From NCBI RefSeq assembly GCF_902859935.1, contig NZ_CADIKI010000006.1, forward strand, positions 248,001-312,000: a stretch of 64,000 nt of DNA, in the 5' to 3' direction. This document shows positions 1-8,944 of this stretch, one piece after another. Both the position numbers and the translations under genes were made by a program. Source of the stretch: Paraburkholderia fynbosensis (GTDB taxonomy: Bacteria > Pseudomonadota > Gammaproteobacteria > Burkholderiales > Burkholderiaceae). The notes beneath the pieces were generated by a model. The model searched no databases and had not been told where the DNA came from. It saw nothing but the letters and a program-made list of their open reading frames with translations. Position 1 is the stretch's first letter. Each line of letters opens with the position of its first letter.

Positions 1-50
1 AATTGCTGAAGGAAAACGGCGCACGGGCGGCAATCGCGGCGTTGCAATGA
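1..50 (+). CDS. possible 3' end of an upstream gene (partial)
   Basis: From base 3 an open frame runs to a TGA at 48-50 and encodes about 15 residues (LLKENGARAAIAALQ). It has the alanine-rich helical look of a protein C-terminus. The gene begins outside the window, so family and function cannot be judged, and the frame could be fortuitous. Confidence 0.3.
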   Translation, partial: LLKENGARAAIAALQ

Positions 51-125
51 ATCGTTGGATCGCGTAGCGGCGAAGGCGTGAACCGCTACGGCAAGCGCTT
101 CAGTGCATCACGCTTGTCACCCGCC

Positions 126-1952
126 TCAAGCGGTCGGCTCGGACTCGCGCCCTTGCGTCGCGCCTTCGCTAGCTCGCGCGAGCGCAGCCCGCTCGACTTC
201 CTCGGCCTGTTCGCGCCGGCGTGCTTCGAGCACATCCTGATAGCGCAGATACGCACACCGTCCGCCGGATTTGGCCGCGTACATCGCCGCGTCGGCATTG
301 AGCAGCAGTTCCTCGGCCGTGCCGCTGTCGTCCGGAAACTGGCTGATGCCGATGCTCGCGCCCACCGTCATACGGTGCCCGTCCATCAGCAGGGTTTCGT
401 TCAACGCGTCCATCATGCGCGCGGCGATGCCGGGCGCGGCCTGGGCGACGCGCGGGCCTTCGATCAGCACGATGAACTCGTCGCCACCGAGCCGCGCCAC
501 CACGTCCGCGGCACAGAGCACCTGCTTCAGGCGCCGCGCCACTGCAACGAGGACCTTGTCGCCGACCGAGTGACCGAACTGGTCGTTGATCTGCTTGAAA
601 CGGTCGAGGTCGACGAATAGCACGGCAAGCCCTGCGTCATGCAGCTTCGCCTCCTCGATCGCGCTTTCGAGCTTCTGCATGAACAGCATGCGATTCGGCA
701 ATCCGGTCAACACGTCGTGCGTGGCGAGATGCACGAGCTCGCGCTGTTTCGCGTGCAGCGCGTCCATTTGCGCCCTGATCTCGCGGCGCAGACGATCGAA
801 GCAACGCGCGAGCACGCCGATCTCGTCGGTGCGTTTGAGCGGCAGCGTGTTCATCGCGTGTTCGGCGAACAGGTGCGTCGCCGCGTGCGCGAGCAGTTGC
901 AGAGGCTTGGTCACGGCGCGCGCGAACAGAATCGCCAGCAGCACCGCGAGGCCGCTGAAGATCAGCACCATGCGGATGATCTGGTTGCCGAGCAGATGCG
1001 CGCCCGACAACACGTCGTCGAGCGGCTTGGCAAGGCCCAGCACGATGAAACGGTTGCCCTCGGAGCCGCCGAACGGCCTGCGCACGAATGCAAGCACCTG
1101 GCCGGCCGCCTGCCTCGGCCGCGCCAGGCCGTTCACCAGCACTTCGTTGTGCGCCTGCTCGAACAGCGGCCTCGTCACCGGGAAGCTGTCCTGCATCAGC
1201 ACGCGCCGCCCGCGATCGAAGCCAAACGTTTTCGACGCGTCGGGATGAACCAGGAAGTCGCCCCATTCGTTGGCGAGATAGACCTGATAGTCGCTCGGCA
1301 AATCGCTCTGCAAGCGCTTGAGCATACCGGCGAGATCGACATCGATCACGACCACGCCGACCACGTTGCCATTGGCGTCCGCGATCGGCGTGCCGAGCCG
1401 CAGCGTCGGCTTGCCCTCGGCGGCATGCGTGCCGTACTCGTGATTGACCGAAATCGGCGACGTGTAAATGCGGCCGGGCGCAAACGCCAGCGTCTCGAAC
1501 ACGTATGCGAACTGGCCTTTTTCCTGCAGCTTGCTGCCTTCCACTCGCACGAGGCCGTCCGCATCGCGGTCGAAGCGGATCAGTTCGAGCCCGTAATGCT
1601 GCCGCGTGATCAACCGGATTTGCAGGTACTCGTGGTGATGCAGCATGAAGCTCGAATAGACCTGCGCGAGCCGCTCGCGTCCGTCGTTCGCGTGGAAGCC
1701 GTCGTCGCTTTGCGCGACGCCCGCCGACGATGGCATGGTCGCGAGCACCAGCGCGTCGGCGCCGACATCGTCGATCGACGCGGCAAAGCGCTGCCCCAGC
1801 AGTTCCGTCGACGTCAGCAGACTGCGCTCGGCTTCGTTGACCAGCATCGTGCGATTCGCGTGGTACGCGTAATAGCCGGTCGCGCCGGACGCAAGCACGC
1901 CGATGCACGCAAGGAGCACCGATAGCTTGGAGGTCAAGCCGGGCCGTAACAT
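126..1952 (-). CDS. membrane-bound diguanylate cyclase (periplasmic sensor-HAMP-GGDEF)
   Basis: Predicted 608-residue inner-membrane enzyme that would make cyclic di-GMP from two GTP. A first membrane segment lies near residues 9-28, followed by a periplasmic region of about 290 residues resembling a double-CACHE sensor. A second membrane segment (MVLIFSGLAVLLAILFARAV) leads into a HAMP-like linker and a GGDEF domain with an intact GGDEF signature at 489-493. The position of the RxxD product-inhibition site reads CAAD, so feedback control through that site is probably lost. The start is the ATG at 1952, because it overlaps the TGA of the upstream binding-protein gene as ATGA; a longer frame opening at 1994 ignores this coupling. 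The coupling suggests the binding protein presents a ligand to this sensor. Confidence 0.9.
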   Translation of the reverse strand: MLRPGLTSKLSVLLACIGVLASGATGYYAYHANRTMLVNEAERSLLTSTELLGQRFAASIDDVGADALVLATMPSSAGVAQSDDGFHANDGRERLAQVYSSFMLHHHEYLQIRLITRQHYGLELIRFDRDADGLVRVEGSKLQEKGQFAYVFETLAFAPGRIYTSPISVNHEYGTHAAEGKPTLRLGTPIADANGNVVGVVVIDVDLAGMLKRLQSDLPSDYQVYLANEWGDFLVHPDASKTFGFDRGRRVLMQDSFPVTRPLFEQAHNEVLVNGLARPRQAAGQVLAFVRRPFGGSEGNRFIVLGLAKPLDDVLSGAHLLGNQIIRMVLIFSGLAVLLAILFARAVTKPLQLLAHAATHLFAEHAMNTLPLKRTDEIGVLARCFDRLRREIRAQMDALHAKQRELVHLATHDVLTGLPNRMLFMQKLESAIEEAKLHDAGLAVLFVDLDRFKQINDQFGHSVGDKVLVAVARRLKQVLCAADVVARLGGDEFIVLIEGPRVAQAAPGIAARMMDALNETLLMDGHRMTVGASIGISQFPDDSGTAEELLLNADAAMYAAKSGGRCAYLRYQDVLEARRREQAEEVERAALARASEGATQGRESEPTA

Positions 1953-3115
1953 CAGAACCGCTCCGACCGGTCGCCGGACACGATGCGGGTCCACAGCTCC
2001 TCACGCCGCTGAATGTCTTCCACCGGGCCGATCCAGACGATGTGCCCGGTGCCGCTGTGCTCCGCGGGCGCCGTCAGCGTGTTGGCCAGGCCCTGGCGTT
2101 GCGTCAGCAGCCCGCTCACGTCCGGTTCGAGCATGTAGTTGATCCATGCGAGCGCGAGCGGCCGGTCGCTCGCCGCGCGCGTCATCGACCAGCAATCGAG
2201 CCACGCGAGCACGCCCTCGTCGGGAATCACGTAGCCGACGTCCGCGCCCGCGCGGCGCAGCAATTCGACCTGTTGCGTGCCGTAATTGCCGAACATCAAC
2301 GCAACCCTGTGGTGGATGAAGAATGCGGTCGCTTCTTCGGGCAACGTGTAATAGGTCAACAGATTGCGGCGCAGATCGACGAGCTTGTGGGCGATCGTGC
2401 GCATTTGTGCGGCGTCGAGCTGAAACGGATGCGGATAGCCGAGCGCCAGCGCCGTGAACGAGAAGTTGTGCTGGGCGCTGTTGAAGTCGAGCACCTTGCC
2501 GCGGTACTGCGGGTTCCACAGCTCGCGCATCGAGTGCGGCGCGACCGGAATCTGCTTGCGGTCGTAGATGAGCCCCATCGACGAATACGTGAACGGGATC
2601 GCGTAGACCTTGCCCGCCGAGGTCAGTCCTTCAAACGAGCCCAGTGCCTGAAAACGCGGCAATTGTTTTTTTGTGTTCGGCAGGCTCGCCAGATCGAGCG
2701 GCGCCAGCAGATTCGCCTGCGTATAGCGGCGGATTTCGGCGGTATTGGCGGCGAGCACGTCGAAAGGCGGCGCGCCTTTTGCATGCATCTGGGCCCATAG
2801 CGCCTCGTCGGAGTCGACCAGTGTGACTTCCACCTTCGCCCCGTAGCGCTGCTCGAACGCCTTCACCACGTCGGCATCGGCGTAACCCGGCCATGCGAGG
2901 ACGCGCAGTACTTTCTGCGCGGCGTGAGCGGGCGCGGGCAGCCAGAAGCCCGCACCGCACGCGACGCCGAGCACAAGCGTCAACGCGCCGCGTAAAACGC
3001 CAAGATGCAGTAAATGCGCGCGTGCCAAGGCAGAAGCGGCTGCAATTCGCCGTTGAAAGAACTGTTTAAAACAGCGCATTTCGCCCGCCATTAACATCAT
3101 ATGCATATACAACAC
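1952..3115 (-). CDS. periplasmic polyamine-type (PotD/PotF-like) binding protein
   Basis: A 387-residue extracellular solute-binding protein of the spermidine/putrescine family. A long N-terminus holds a hydrophobic signal segment ending in PAHAAQ, and the mature protein begins KVLRVLAWPGYADADVVKAF, typical of PotD/PotF-type proteins. No permease or ATPase is adjacent. The next gene is a membrane diguanylate cyclase whose ATG overlaps this stop codon. In Vibrio cholerae the PotD-like NspS signals to the membrane c-di-GMP protein MbaA instead of feeding a transporter; a similar sensory role is inferred here. The true start is uncertain because several ATGs lie within the first 15 codons. The ligand is unknown. 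Confidence 0.85.
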   Translation of the reverse strand: MLYMHMMLMAGEMRCFKQFFQRRIAAASALARAHLLHLGVLRGALTLVLGVACGAGFWLPAPAHAAQKVLRVLAWPGYADADVVKAFEQRYGAKVEVTLVDSDEALWAQMHAKGAPPFDVLAANTAEIRRYTQANLLAPLDLASLPNTKKQLPRFQALGSFEGLTSAGKVYAIPFTYSSMGLIYDRKQIPVAPHSMRELWNPQYRGKVLDFNSAQHNFSFTALALGYPHPFQLDAAQMRTIAHKLVDLRRNLLTYYTLPEEATAFFIHHRVALMFGNYGTQQVELLRRAGADVGYVIPDEGVLAWLDCWSMTRAASDRPLALAWINYMLEPDVSGLLTQRQGLANTLTAPAEHSGTGHIVWIGPVEDIQRREELWTRIVSGDRSERF

Positions 3116-3599
3116 CGTTTAGCAGAAGGCCGTTGGACGAGCGCAAAAACGCGTGGCATCTGGCCCGCGACCGGTGCTCGGTGACTTTCTCCAGACAGAT
3201 ACGCCTGCCATGCCGCTCTCGCCGGCCAAGGCAGGGAGCACCGATGATAGCGCCAAAGCAATATTTTTTTGCGGCTGAACGGGCCCGGCGTCGAAAAAGA
3301 GCCCGTTAGTGGCAAGGCGGCCAATCCGCTTATTAACGTTTAACGACAATTCAGTGCGCAATCTTTAACCCGCGCCTATCGATTTAAAGATTCGGGCGAT
3401 AGCGGTAATCACTCGTAACGAGGCGTGGTAAATAACGCCGCCCGAATTCGCCAATACAGCGCGACGAATAGCGGCGAGCGCGCCACATCTAAAGAAGCGC
3501 GGTGCCGATGCCGATAACCATGACTTGTCCCAATGCGCCGCCGGCGGTCGCCGTGCGGGCCGCCGGCCGGGTAGTCGATGAGCCGAACAGAAACAGACG

Positions 3600-3830
3600 A
3601 TGCGCGTGAGAAAAACCGAGTGGATGGGAGTGGCCGTCGTGGCCGGATCGATAGCCTGCTTCGGCGGCTGGCTGCAAAGCGAAATGACCCGTGCGGCGCT
3701 GGCGCGCATGCAGCGCGACACGCCGGACGCGCACGGCGCCTGCGCCGGTATGAGCGCCCGGGAAACTGAAATGATGGGCAAGGGCGAGCTGTGGTGCGGC
3801 ACGATCGGGCGGGACGGAGCGACGCATTAG
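3600..3830 (+). CDS. doubtful small membrane protein
   Basis: A 76-residue frame with one hydrophobic stretch (GVAVVAGSIACFGGW) after a basic N-terminus, which could form a single membrane anchor. No clear ribosome-binding site precedes the ATG, and the third-position GC bias is weaker than in surrounding genes. Frames on the opposite strand are equally open. No family is recognised. Confidence 0.25.
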   Translation: MRVRKTEWMGVAVVAGSIACFGGWLQSEMTRAALARMQRDTPDAHGACAGMSARETEMMGKGELWCGTIGRDGATH

Positions 3831-4210
3831 GGAAAACGTAGAGCGATCGGGTGAGCTGGCGGACGGCGGGAGCGGCGACGCCTACTGTACGAACCACACC
3901 ACCAACCCCAGCCACCCCCATAATTAGCCAACTTCATTACTACGTCATTACGCAGCAACCCAATCGGGGCGAGCCCCGAATCACAACCCCGGCAATCCCG
4001 CCCGCGCACCCCATCCCCACCATATTCGCGATTTAGAAGCTACCCTCTCGCACCATCCGGTGTTTTACTAACTACCCAATCTTTTTGAACTGATAAGCTT
4101 GGCGCGCGCTGCTGACCGCCCCGGCCGGCAGCTTCAACCCAAGCCCGTCGTAAGTCACGACGGGTATCCCGCAGCGCTACGACCACGCGCGGGAGCATTT
4201 GAACTACACC

Positions 4211-4216
4211 GAGGAG
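4211..4216 (+). promoter_or_regulatory. ribosome-binding site fixing a GTG start
   Basis: GAGGAG lies seven bases before a GTG at 4224. This supports GTG as the real start of the amino-acid binding protein. Confidence 0.8.
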
Positions 4217-4223
4217 TTAAATA

Positions 4224-5006
4224 GTGAAAAAACTGCTAGCGGCTTTGACGGTTGCTCTGCTTGCCACCGTCTCGATTGGCGCACACGCTAAAGATTGGTC
4301 CACGATCCGTTTTGGCGTTGATGCCAGCTACCCCCCGTTCGAGTCCAAGGGCTCGGATGGCAAGCTCGTTGGCTTCGATATCGACCTCGGCAATGAAATC
4401 TGCAAGCGCCTGGATGCCAAGTGCGTGTGGGTCGAAAACGACTTCGACGGCATGATTCCCGCGCTGAAGGCGAAGAAGTTCGACGGCGTGCTGTCGTCGA
4501 TGTCGATGACGCCGCAACGCGCCGAACAGGTCGCGTTCTCGTCGAAGCTGTTCAACACGCCGACGCGTCTGGTCGCGAAGAAGGGTTCGGGCATCCTGCC
4601 GACGGCCGAGTCGCTCAAGGGCAAGTCGGTCGGCGTCGAACAGGGCACGATCCAGGAAACCTACGCGAAGACGTACTGGGAACCGAAGGGCGCGAAGGTC
4701 GTGCCGTATCAGAACCAGGATCAGGTCTATGCCGACCTGCTCTCGGGCCGTCTGGATGCAGCGTTGCAAGACGCGGTGCAGGCTGAAATCGGCTTCCTGA
4801 AGACGCCGCGCGGCGCGGGCTTCGACTTCGTCGGCAAGGACCTCGTGGACGCGAAGATCCTCGGCAACGGCGCAGGCATCGGCATGCGCAAGGAAGACAC
4901 CGATCTGAAGGCGAAGGTCGACAAGGCGATCGCCGACATCATCAAGGACGGTACGTACAAGAAGCTCGAGAAGAAGTATTTCGACTTCGACGTGTACGGC
5001 GGCTAA
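4224..5006 (+). CDS. basic amino-acid ABC transporter substrate-binding protein
   Basis: A 260-residue periplasmic binding protein of the HisJ/ArgT (SBP_bac_3) family, expected to bind lysine, arginine, ornithine or histidine. The signal peptide MKKLLAALTVALLATVSIGA ends near HAKD. The mature N-terminus FGVDASYPPFE and the GFDIDLGNEIC segment are family hallmarks. Translation starts at GTG with a good GAGGAG site. No permease or ATPase genes follow. A strong terminator lies at 5060-5088, so the gene is probably transcribed alone and served by transporter subunits encoded elsewhere. Confidence 0.93.
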   Translation: MKKLLAALTVALLATVSIGAHAKDWSTIRFGVDASYPPFESKGSDGKLVGFDIDLGNEICKRLDAKCVWVENDFDGMIPALKAKKFDGVLSSMSMTPQRAEQVAFSSKLFNTPTRLVAKKGSGILPTAESLKGKSVGVEQGTIQETYAKTYWEPKGAKVVPYQNQDQVYADLLSGRLDAALQDAVQAEIGFLKTPRGAGFDFVGKDLVDAKILGNGAGIGMRKEDTDLKAKVDKAIADIIKDGTYKKLEKKYFDFDVYGG

Positions 5007-5059
5007 ATCAGCGGCTGAGTCCGTCACGCGCGTCCGATGACGCGCTGTCCGGCTGACAG

Positions 5060-5088
5060 AAACGGGCTCCGCACAGCGGAGCCCGTTT
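5060..5088 (+). terminator. Rho-independent terminator after the amino-acid binding protein
   Basis: A perfect 13-base stem (5060-5072 pairing with 5076-5088) encloses a 3-base loop, with three thymines at the end of the right arm. It sits about 55 bases after the stop codon. Confidence 0.85.
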
Positions 5089-5253
5089 CGTTTGCGCCGC
5101 CGCATAAAACCACATCACGCGTCACATCGGCTAAGATCGTGCGGTCGCGGCGCTGCGAAGCGGCCCGCCCTGGCCCTGCCACGAAGCACGCTTTCATACT
5201 GTAATCAACGACATAGCGCGGCGCGCCCGATCGGGCCGCGGCTTTCGGAAACC

Positions 5254-6369
5254 ATGCAAACCCAAACCCATCCGCTGATTGCGCCGACGCTCGGCACCGC
5301 CCGCAACCTGACGAGTTTTCACTACGGTCCCGGCGGCGGGCAGAAGATTTACATCCAGTCCTCGCTGCACGCCGACGAATTGCCCGGCATGCTGGTGTCG
5401 TGGGAACTGCGCCGCAAGCTGGCGGCGCTCGAAGCCGCCGGCAAGCTGCGCGGCGAAGTCGTGGTCGTGCCGGTGGCCAATCCGATCGGCCTGAACCAGC
5501 ACTTTCTCGGCCATCTGACCGGCCGTTTCGAAACCAACACCGCGCAGAACTTCAACCGCAATTTCCACGATCTGTCGGCACTGGTGCAACCGGTCATCGA
5601 GTCGCGCCTGACCGACAACGTCGACGCGAACCGCACCGCGATCCGCGCGGCGATGCGCGAAGCGCTCGACGCGCAGCAGCCGACCACCGAACTCGCGTCG
5701 CAACGTCTCGCACTGCAAAAGCTGTCATACGACGCGGACGTAGTGCTCGATCTGCATTGCGACTGGGAAGCCGCGATGCACCTGTACACGAACCCGGACC
5801 TGTGGGCCGAAGTCGAGCCGCTCGCGTGCTACCTCGACGCGAAGGCGTCGCTGCTCGCGCTCAACTCGGTGGGCAATCCGTTCGACGAAATCCACAGCTT
5901 CTGCTGGTCCGATCTGCGCGGCCGTTACGGCGACCGCTTCCCAATTCCGAACGGCTCGATCTCGGTCACCATCGAGCTGCGCGGCCAGCGCGAAGTGTCG
6001 TACGAGTACGCTGAAAAAGACGCGCAGGCGATCATCGAATACCTGACCTCGCGTGGCGTGATCGACGGCAAGGCCGCCCCGCTGCCGCCGCTCGAATTCG
6101 CCGCCACGCCGCTCGCGGGCGCCGAGCCGCTCGTCGCGCCACAAAGCGGCGTGCTGGTATATCGCTGCGAAGTGGGCACGTGGGTGGACGTCGGCCATGA
6201 AATCGCGGATATCGTCGATCCGTTGACGGACCGCGTGGTCACGGTGAAGAGCAGCGTGGCCGGCGTGCTGTATGCGCGGCACACCACACGCTTTGCGACG
6301 GCCGGGCTGGAATTCGCGCGGATTGCGGGCGCGAAGGCGTTCAGGAGCGGTTCGTTGTTGAGCAATTGA
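5254..6369 (+). CDS. succinylglutamate desuccinylase/aspartoacylase family hydrolase
   Basis: A 371-residue zinc hydrolase of the AstE/AspA (M14-like) group, which remove acyl groups from N-acyl amino acids. Likely metal ligands are the His and Glu of SSLHADELPG and a later His in DLHCDW. An asparagine/arginine segment NTAQNFNRNFHD resembles the substrate-binding motif. The C-terminal part, after about residue 280, is the beta-barrel domain common in this family. The start is the ATG at 5254, since the family fold begins just after it and the longer upstream frame crosses the intergenic region. The substrate is unknown. The preceding amino-acid binding protein suggests amino-acid or N-acyl amino-acid use. 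Confidence 0.85.
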   Translation: MQTQTHPLIAPTLGTARNLTSFHYGPGGGQKIYIQSSLHADELPGMLVSWELRRKLAALEAAGKLRGEVVVVPVANPIGLNQHFLGHLTGRFETNTAQNFNRNFHDLSALVQPVIESRLTDNVDANRTAIRAAMREALDAQQPTTELASQRLALQKLSYDADVVLDLHCDWEAAMHLYTNPDLWAEVEPLACYLDAKASLLALNSVGNPFDEIHSFCWSDLRGRYGDRFPIPNGSISVTIELRGQREVSYEYAEKDAQAIIEYLTSRGVIDGKAAPLPPLEFAATPLAGAEPLVAPQSGVLVYRCEVGTWVDVGHEIADIVDPLTDRVVTVKSSVAGVLYARHTTRFATAGLEFARIAGAKAFRSGSLLSN

Positions 6370-6450
6370 GCGTCACGGCGGCACGGCTGATGTTGCACCA
6401 GCCGCTCGCCGCTACGCGTTGCGGTCTTTGTCTAAACGTCGAGAAGCAAA

Positions 6451-6482
6451 GCAGATCGCCGCTATTTCAGTGGGCGATCTGC
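6451..6482. terminator. hairpin between two convergent genes
   Basis: A 10-base perfect stem (6451-6460 with 6473-6482) encloses a 12-base loop. It lies between the convergent hydrolase and metQ-like genes. On the minus strand the stem is followed by three thymines, so it is a weak bidirectional terminator candidate. Confidence 0.55.
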
Positions 6483-6507
6483 GTTTGCGCAGCGTGCCGG
6501 GTGCCGC

Positions 6508-7314
6508 TCAGAACGCCGGAATAATCGCGCCTTTGAACTGCGTGTCGATGTACTTGCGCACCTCGTCGGACTCGTATGCCGCGACGAGTTTTTTCACCCA
6601 CGGCTGATTGCGATCCTGCACGCGCACCGCGATCAGATTCGCGTACGGACCTTTGATGTCCTCGATGGCGATGGCGTCTTTCGTCGGCTGCAGGCCGGCT
6701 TTGACCGCGTAGTCGGTATTGATCGACGCCGCATCCAGATCGTCGAGCGCGCGCGGCAGTTGCGCGGCGTCGAGTTCGACCAGCTTGAGCTTCTTCGGAT
6801 TCTCGACCACGTCGAGCGGCGTCGCGTTCACGCCGTTCGTGCCGACGCCCGGCTTCAGCTTGATCGCGCCGTACTTCTGCAACAGCAGCAGTGCGCGGTT
6901 GCCGTTGGACGGATCGTTCTGAATACCGACCTTCGCGCCTTCTGGCAAATCCTTCAGCGACTTGAATTTCTTCGAATAGAAGCCCATCGGCGACACATAG
7001 GTCAAACCGACGTTGACGATCTTATAGCCGCGCTGCTTGATCTGACTGTCGAGAAACGGCTGATGCTGAAAACCGTTGGCGTCGAGATCGCCCGCGTCGA
7101 GCGCCGCATTCGGCTGCACGTAATCGTTGAACTCGATGACCTTGAGGTTCAGGCCGTCGCGCGCCGCCACCCGGGTGACGACCGACCAGATCTGCGCATC
7201 GGGGCCACTCATCGTGCCGACCGTGATGCGTTTGTCGTCCGCGTGAGCGAACGTTGCCGTGAGCGAAAACGCGGCGACGGCGAGCAGATTCTGCATGAGT
7301 GTCCGGCGTTGCAT
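6508..7314 (-). CDS. metQ: MetQ/NlpA-family methionine-type binding protein
   Basis: A 268-residue NlpA-family solute-binding protein, usually the D/L-methionine receptor of the MetNIQ importer. Family features include ITVGTMSGPDAQIW near the mature N-terminus, YVQPNAALDAGDLDANGFQH, and IQNDPSNGNRALLLLQKYG. The start is the ATG at 7314, preceded by AGGAAA. The signal sequence ends near TFAHAD and has no lipobox cysteine, unlike the classic lipoprotein. No metN or metI is adjacent, so the ligand may not be methionine and partner subunits must be encoded elsewhere. Confidence 0.88.
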   Translation of the reverse strand: MQRRTLMQNLLAVAAFSLTATFAHADDKRITVGTMSGPDAQIWSVVTRVAARDGLNLKVIEFNDYVQPNAALDAGDLDANGFQHQPFLDSQIKQRGYKIVNVGLTYVSPMGFYSKKFKSLKDLPEGAKVGIQNDPSNGNRALLLLQKYGAIKLKPGVGTNGVNATPLDVVENPKKLKLVELDAAQLPRALDDLDAASINTDYAVKAGLQPTKDAIAIEDIKGPYANLIAVRVQDRNQPWVKKLVAAYESDEVRKYIDTQFKGAIIPAF

Positions 7315-7630
7315 GCTATTTCCTGTAAACGATTGAGGCGAATTTGACAAAGGGCTGAATGAAGCCCGCATCGTCGCACGCCGCCGCCGCGCCGGAAAAC
7401 CAATCGTTTTTCACACGCATATATGCGCGCCTCGCGCAAAGCTTATACGGGCGCTGCCTTGCGCGATTTCATCTTGCAAAGCCATGCCTGTGTCGCGCCG
7501 ACACGACAGATCAAAAAAATAACCGCGCTGTCACATACCTTACTCAGCGTTCCCTTAAATTTCGGGCCATCGCATGATCTGACCCAAGAGCCGGGCATCG
7601 CGATCGCCTAATTTTTAACCGGAGAAAGTC

Positions 7631-8809
7631 TTGAACAAGAAAGTATTGACCGCCGCTACGCTCGCCGTTTTCGCTACCGCCGCTCACGCGCAAAGCAGCG
7701 TCACACTGTACGGGGTGATCGACGCAGGTATCAGCTATGTGAACAACTCGAAGTCGGGCACCGGCAGCGACAAGCTCTTCAAGTACGACGACGGCGTGGC
7801 GCAAGGCAGCCGTTGGGGCCTGCGCGGCACGGAAGATCTCGGTGGCGGCCTGAAGGCGCTGTTCGTGTTGGAAAGCGGCTTTAACAGCGGCAACGGCACG
7901 CTCGGCCAGGGCGGCGCGATGTTCGGCCGTCAGGCTTATGTCGGTCTGTCGCAGAACAATGTCGGCTCGCTGACGTTCGGTCGCCAGTACTCGTTTTCCA
8001 CCGACTACCTCGGCGGCAACTACTCGACCGGCGGCCAGACCGTCGCGGGTAACTACGCTTATCACATCAACGACGTCGATCAGCTGACGTCGAGCCGTAT
8101 CAACAACTCGGTCAAGTTCAGCAGCGCGAACTTCTCGGGCCTGACGTTCGGCGCGATGTACGGCTTCTCGAACCAGGCTGGCGGCTTCGCCGGCTCGCCG
8201 GCGACGGGCGCGACCGGTGCAACGGTTGCAGGTTCGTCGCGCGCTTACAGCTTCGGCGCGAACTACGCCAACGGCCCGTTCGGCTTGGGCGTTGCCTACA
8301 CGGACATCCGCTACCCGGGCCAGGCATCGCCGGCCTTCTCGACTTCGCTGGCTAACGTGACGTTCCCGACGCTCGGCAGCGGTCAGATCCAGGACCTGCG
8401 CACCGTCGGCGTTGGCGGCCGTTACGCGATCGGCGCAGCGACGCTGTGGGCGTTGTACACGAACACGCGTCTCGCACCGATCTCGGGTCAGTCGACCACG
8501 TTCGCCGCGTACGAAGCGGGCGCGAAGTACGCGTTCACGCCGGCTATCACGGCAGGCGCTGGCTACACGTACATGCACCTGAGCGGCGCGAACACGGGTC
8601 ACTGGAACCAGGTGAACCTGAGCGCCGACTACGCGCTCTCCAAGCGCACGGACGTGTACGCCCTGGGTATCTATCAGATCGCGTCGGGCCACAACGGCAC
8701 GCAGGATCTGCAAGCGCAGATCGGTTCGAGCACGAGCTACTTCAACACGTCGGGCACGGGCGCGGACAACCAGCTGGCATTCCGTGTCGGTATCCGTCAC
8801 AAGTTCTAA
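7631..8809 (+). CDS. Gram-negative general porin
   Basis: A 392-residue outer-membrane porin of the Porin_4 family common in Burkholderiales. It has a signal peptide (MNKKVLTAATLAVFATAAHA) followed by SSVTLYGVIDAGISYVNN, the standard first strand of these trimeric 16-strand barrels. It ends in HKF, with the C-terminal phenylalanine needed for BAM-dependent assembly. The start is a TTG preceded by GGAGAAAG, placed exactly before the signal peptide. A strong terminator follows, so it is a single-gene unit. Expected role: passive diffusion of small hydrophilic solutes. Confidence 0.95.
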   Translation: MNKKVLTAATLAVFATAAHAQSSVTLYGVIDAGISYVNNSKSGTGSDKLFKYDDGVAQGSRWGLRGTEDLGGGLKALFVLESGFNSGNGTLGQGGAMFGRQAYVGLSQNNVGSLTFGRQYSFSTDYLGGNYSTGGQTVAGNYAYHINDVDQLTSSRINNSVKFSSANFSGLTFGAMYGFSNQAGGFAGSPATGATGATVAGSSRAYSFGANYANGPFGLGVAYTDIRYPGQASPAFSTSLANVTFPTLGSGQIQDLRTVGVGGRYAIGAATLWALYTNTRLAPISGQSTTFAAYEAGAKYAFTPAITAGAGYTYMHLSGANTGHWNQVNLSADYALSKRTDVYALGIYQIASGHNGTQDLQAQIGSSTSYFNTSGTGADNQLAFRVGIRHKF

Positions 8810-8869
8810 GCGGGTCTTTGACGGCGGGGAGCGCATGCGTTCCTTGCCGTGCGGATTCGGAGCTTCTGG

Positions 8870-8891
8870 AAAACGCCCTGCGGGGCGTTTT
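8870..8891 (+). terminator. Rho-independent terminator of the porin gene
   Basis: A 9-base perfect stem (8870-8878 with 8883-8891) encloses a 4-base loop and is followed by a thymine-rich tract, about 60 bases after the porin stop. Confidence 0.85.
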
Positions 8892-8944
8892 TCTTTTTGC
8901 GTTTGCGGTCGCCCACGATGCGGGCTCGCGCAGCGCTCACCCGC

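Larger units (their letters stand above)
3116..4223. other. long intergenic region upstream of two divergent genes
   Basis: About 1.1 kb separates the divergent binding-protein genes. Composition is less GC-rich than in neighbouring genes, especially around 3240-3370 and 3900-4100. Apart from the doubtful small frame at 3600-3830, no convincing gene, RNA or repeat is seen. Promoters for both flanking genes must lie here. Confidence 0.5.

Noticed and set aside
639..1925. Long plus-strand open frame opposite the diguanylate cyclase
   Set aside because: Rich in Arg, His, Gln and Glu with no domain; an antisense shadow produced by high third-position GC.
3409..3921. Minus-strand frames in the long intergenic region
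   Set aside because: Arg/Ser-rich, no ribosome-binding site, and mutually overlapping in several frames.
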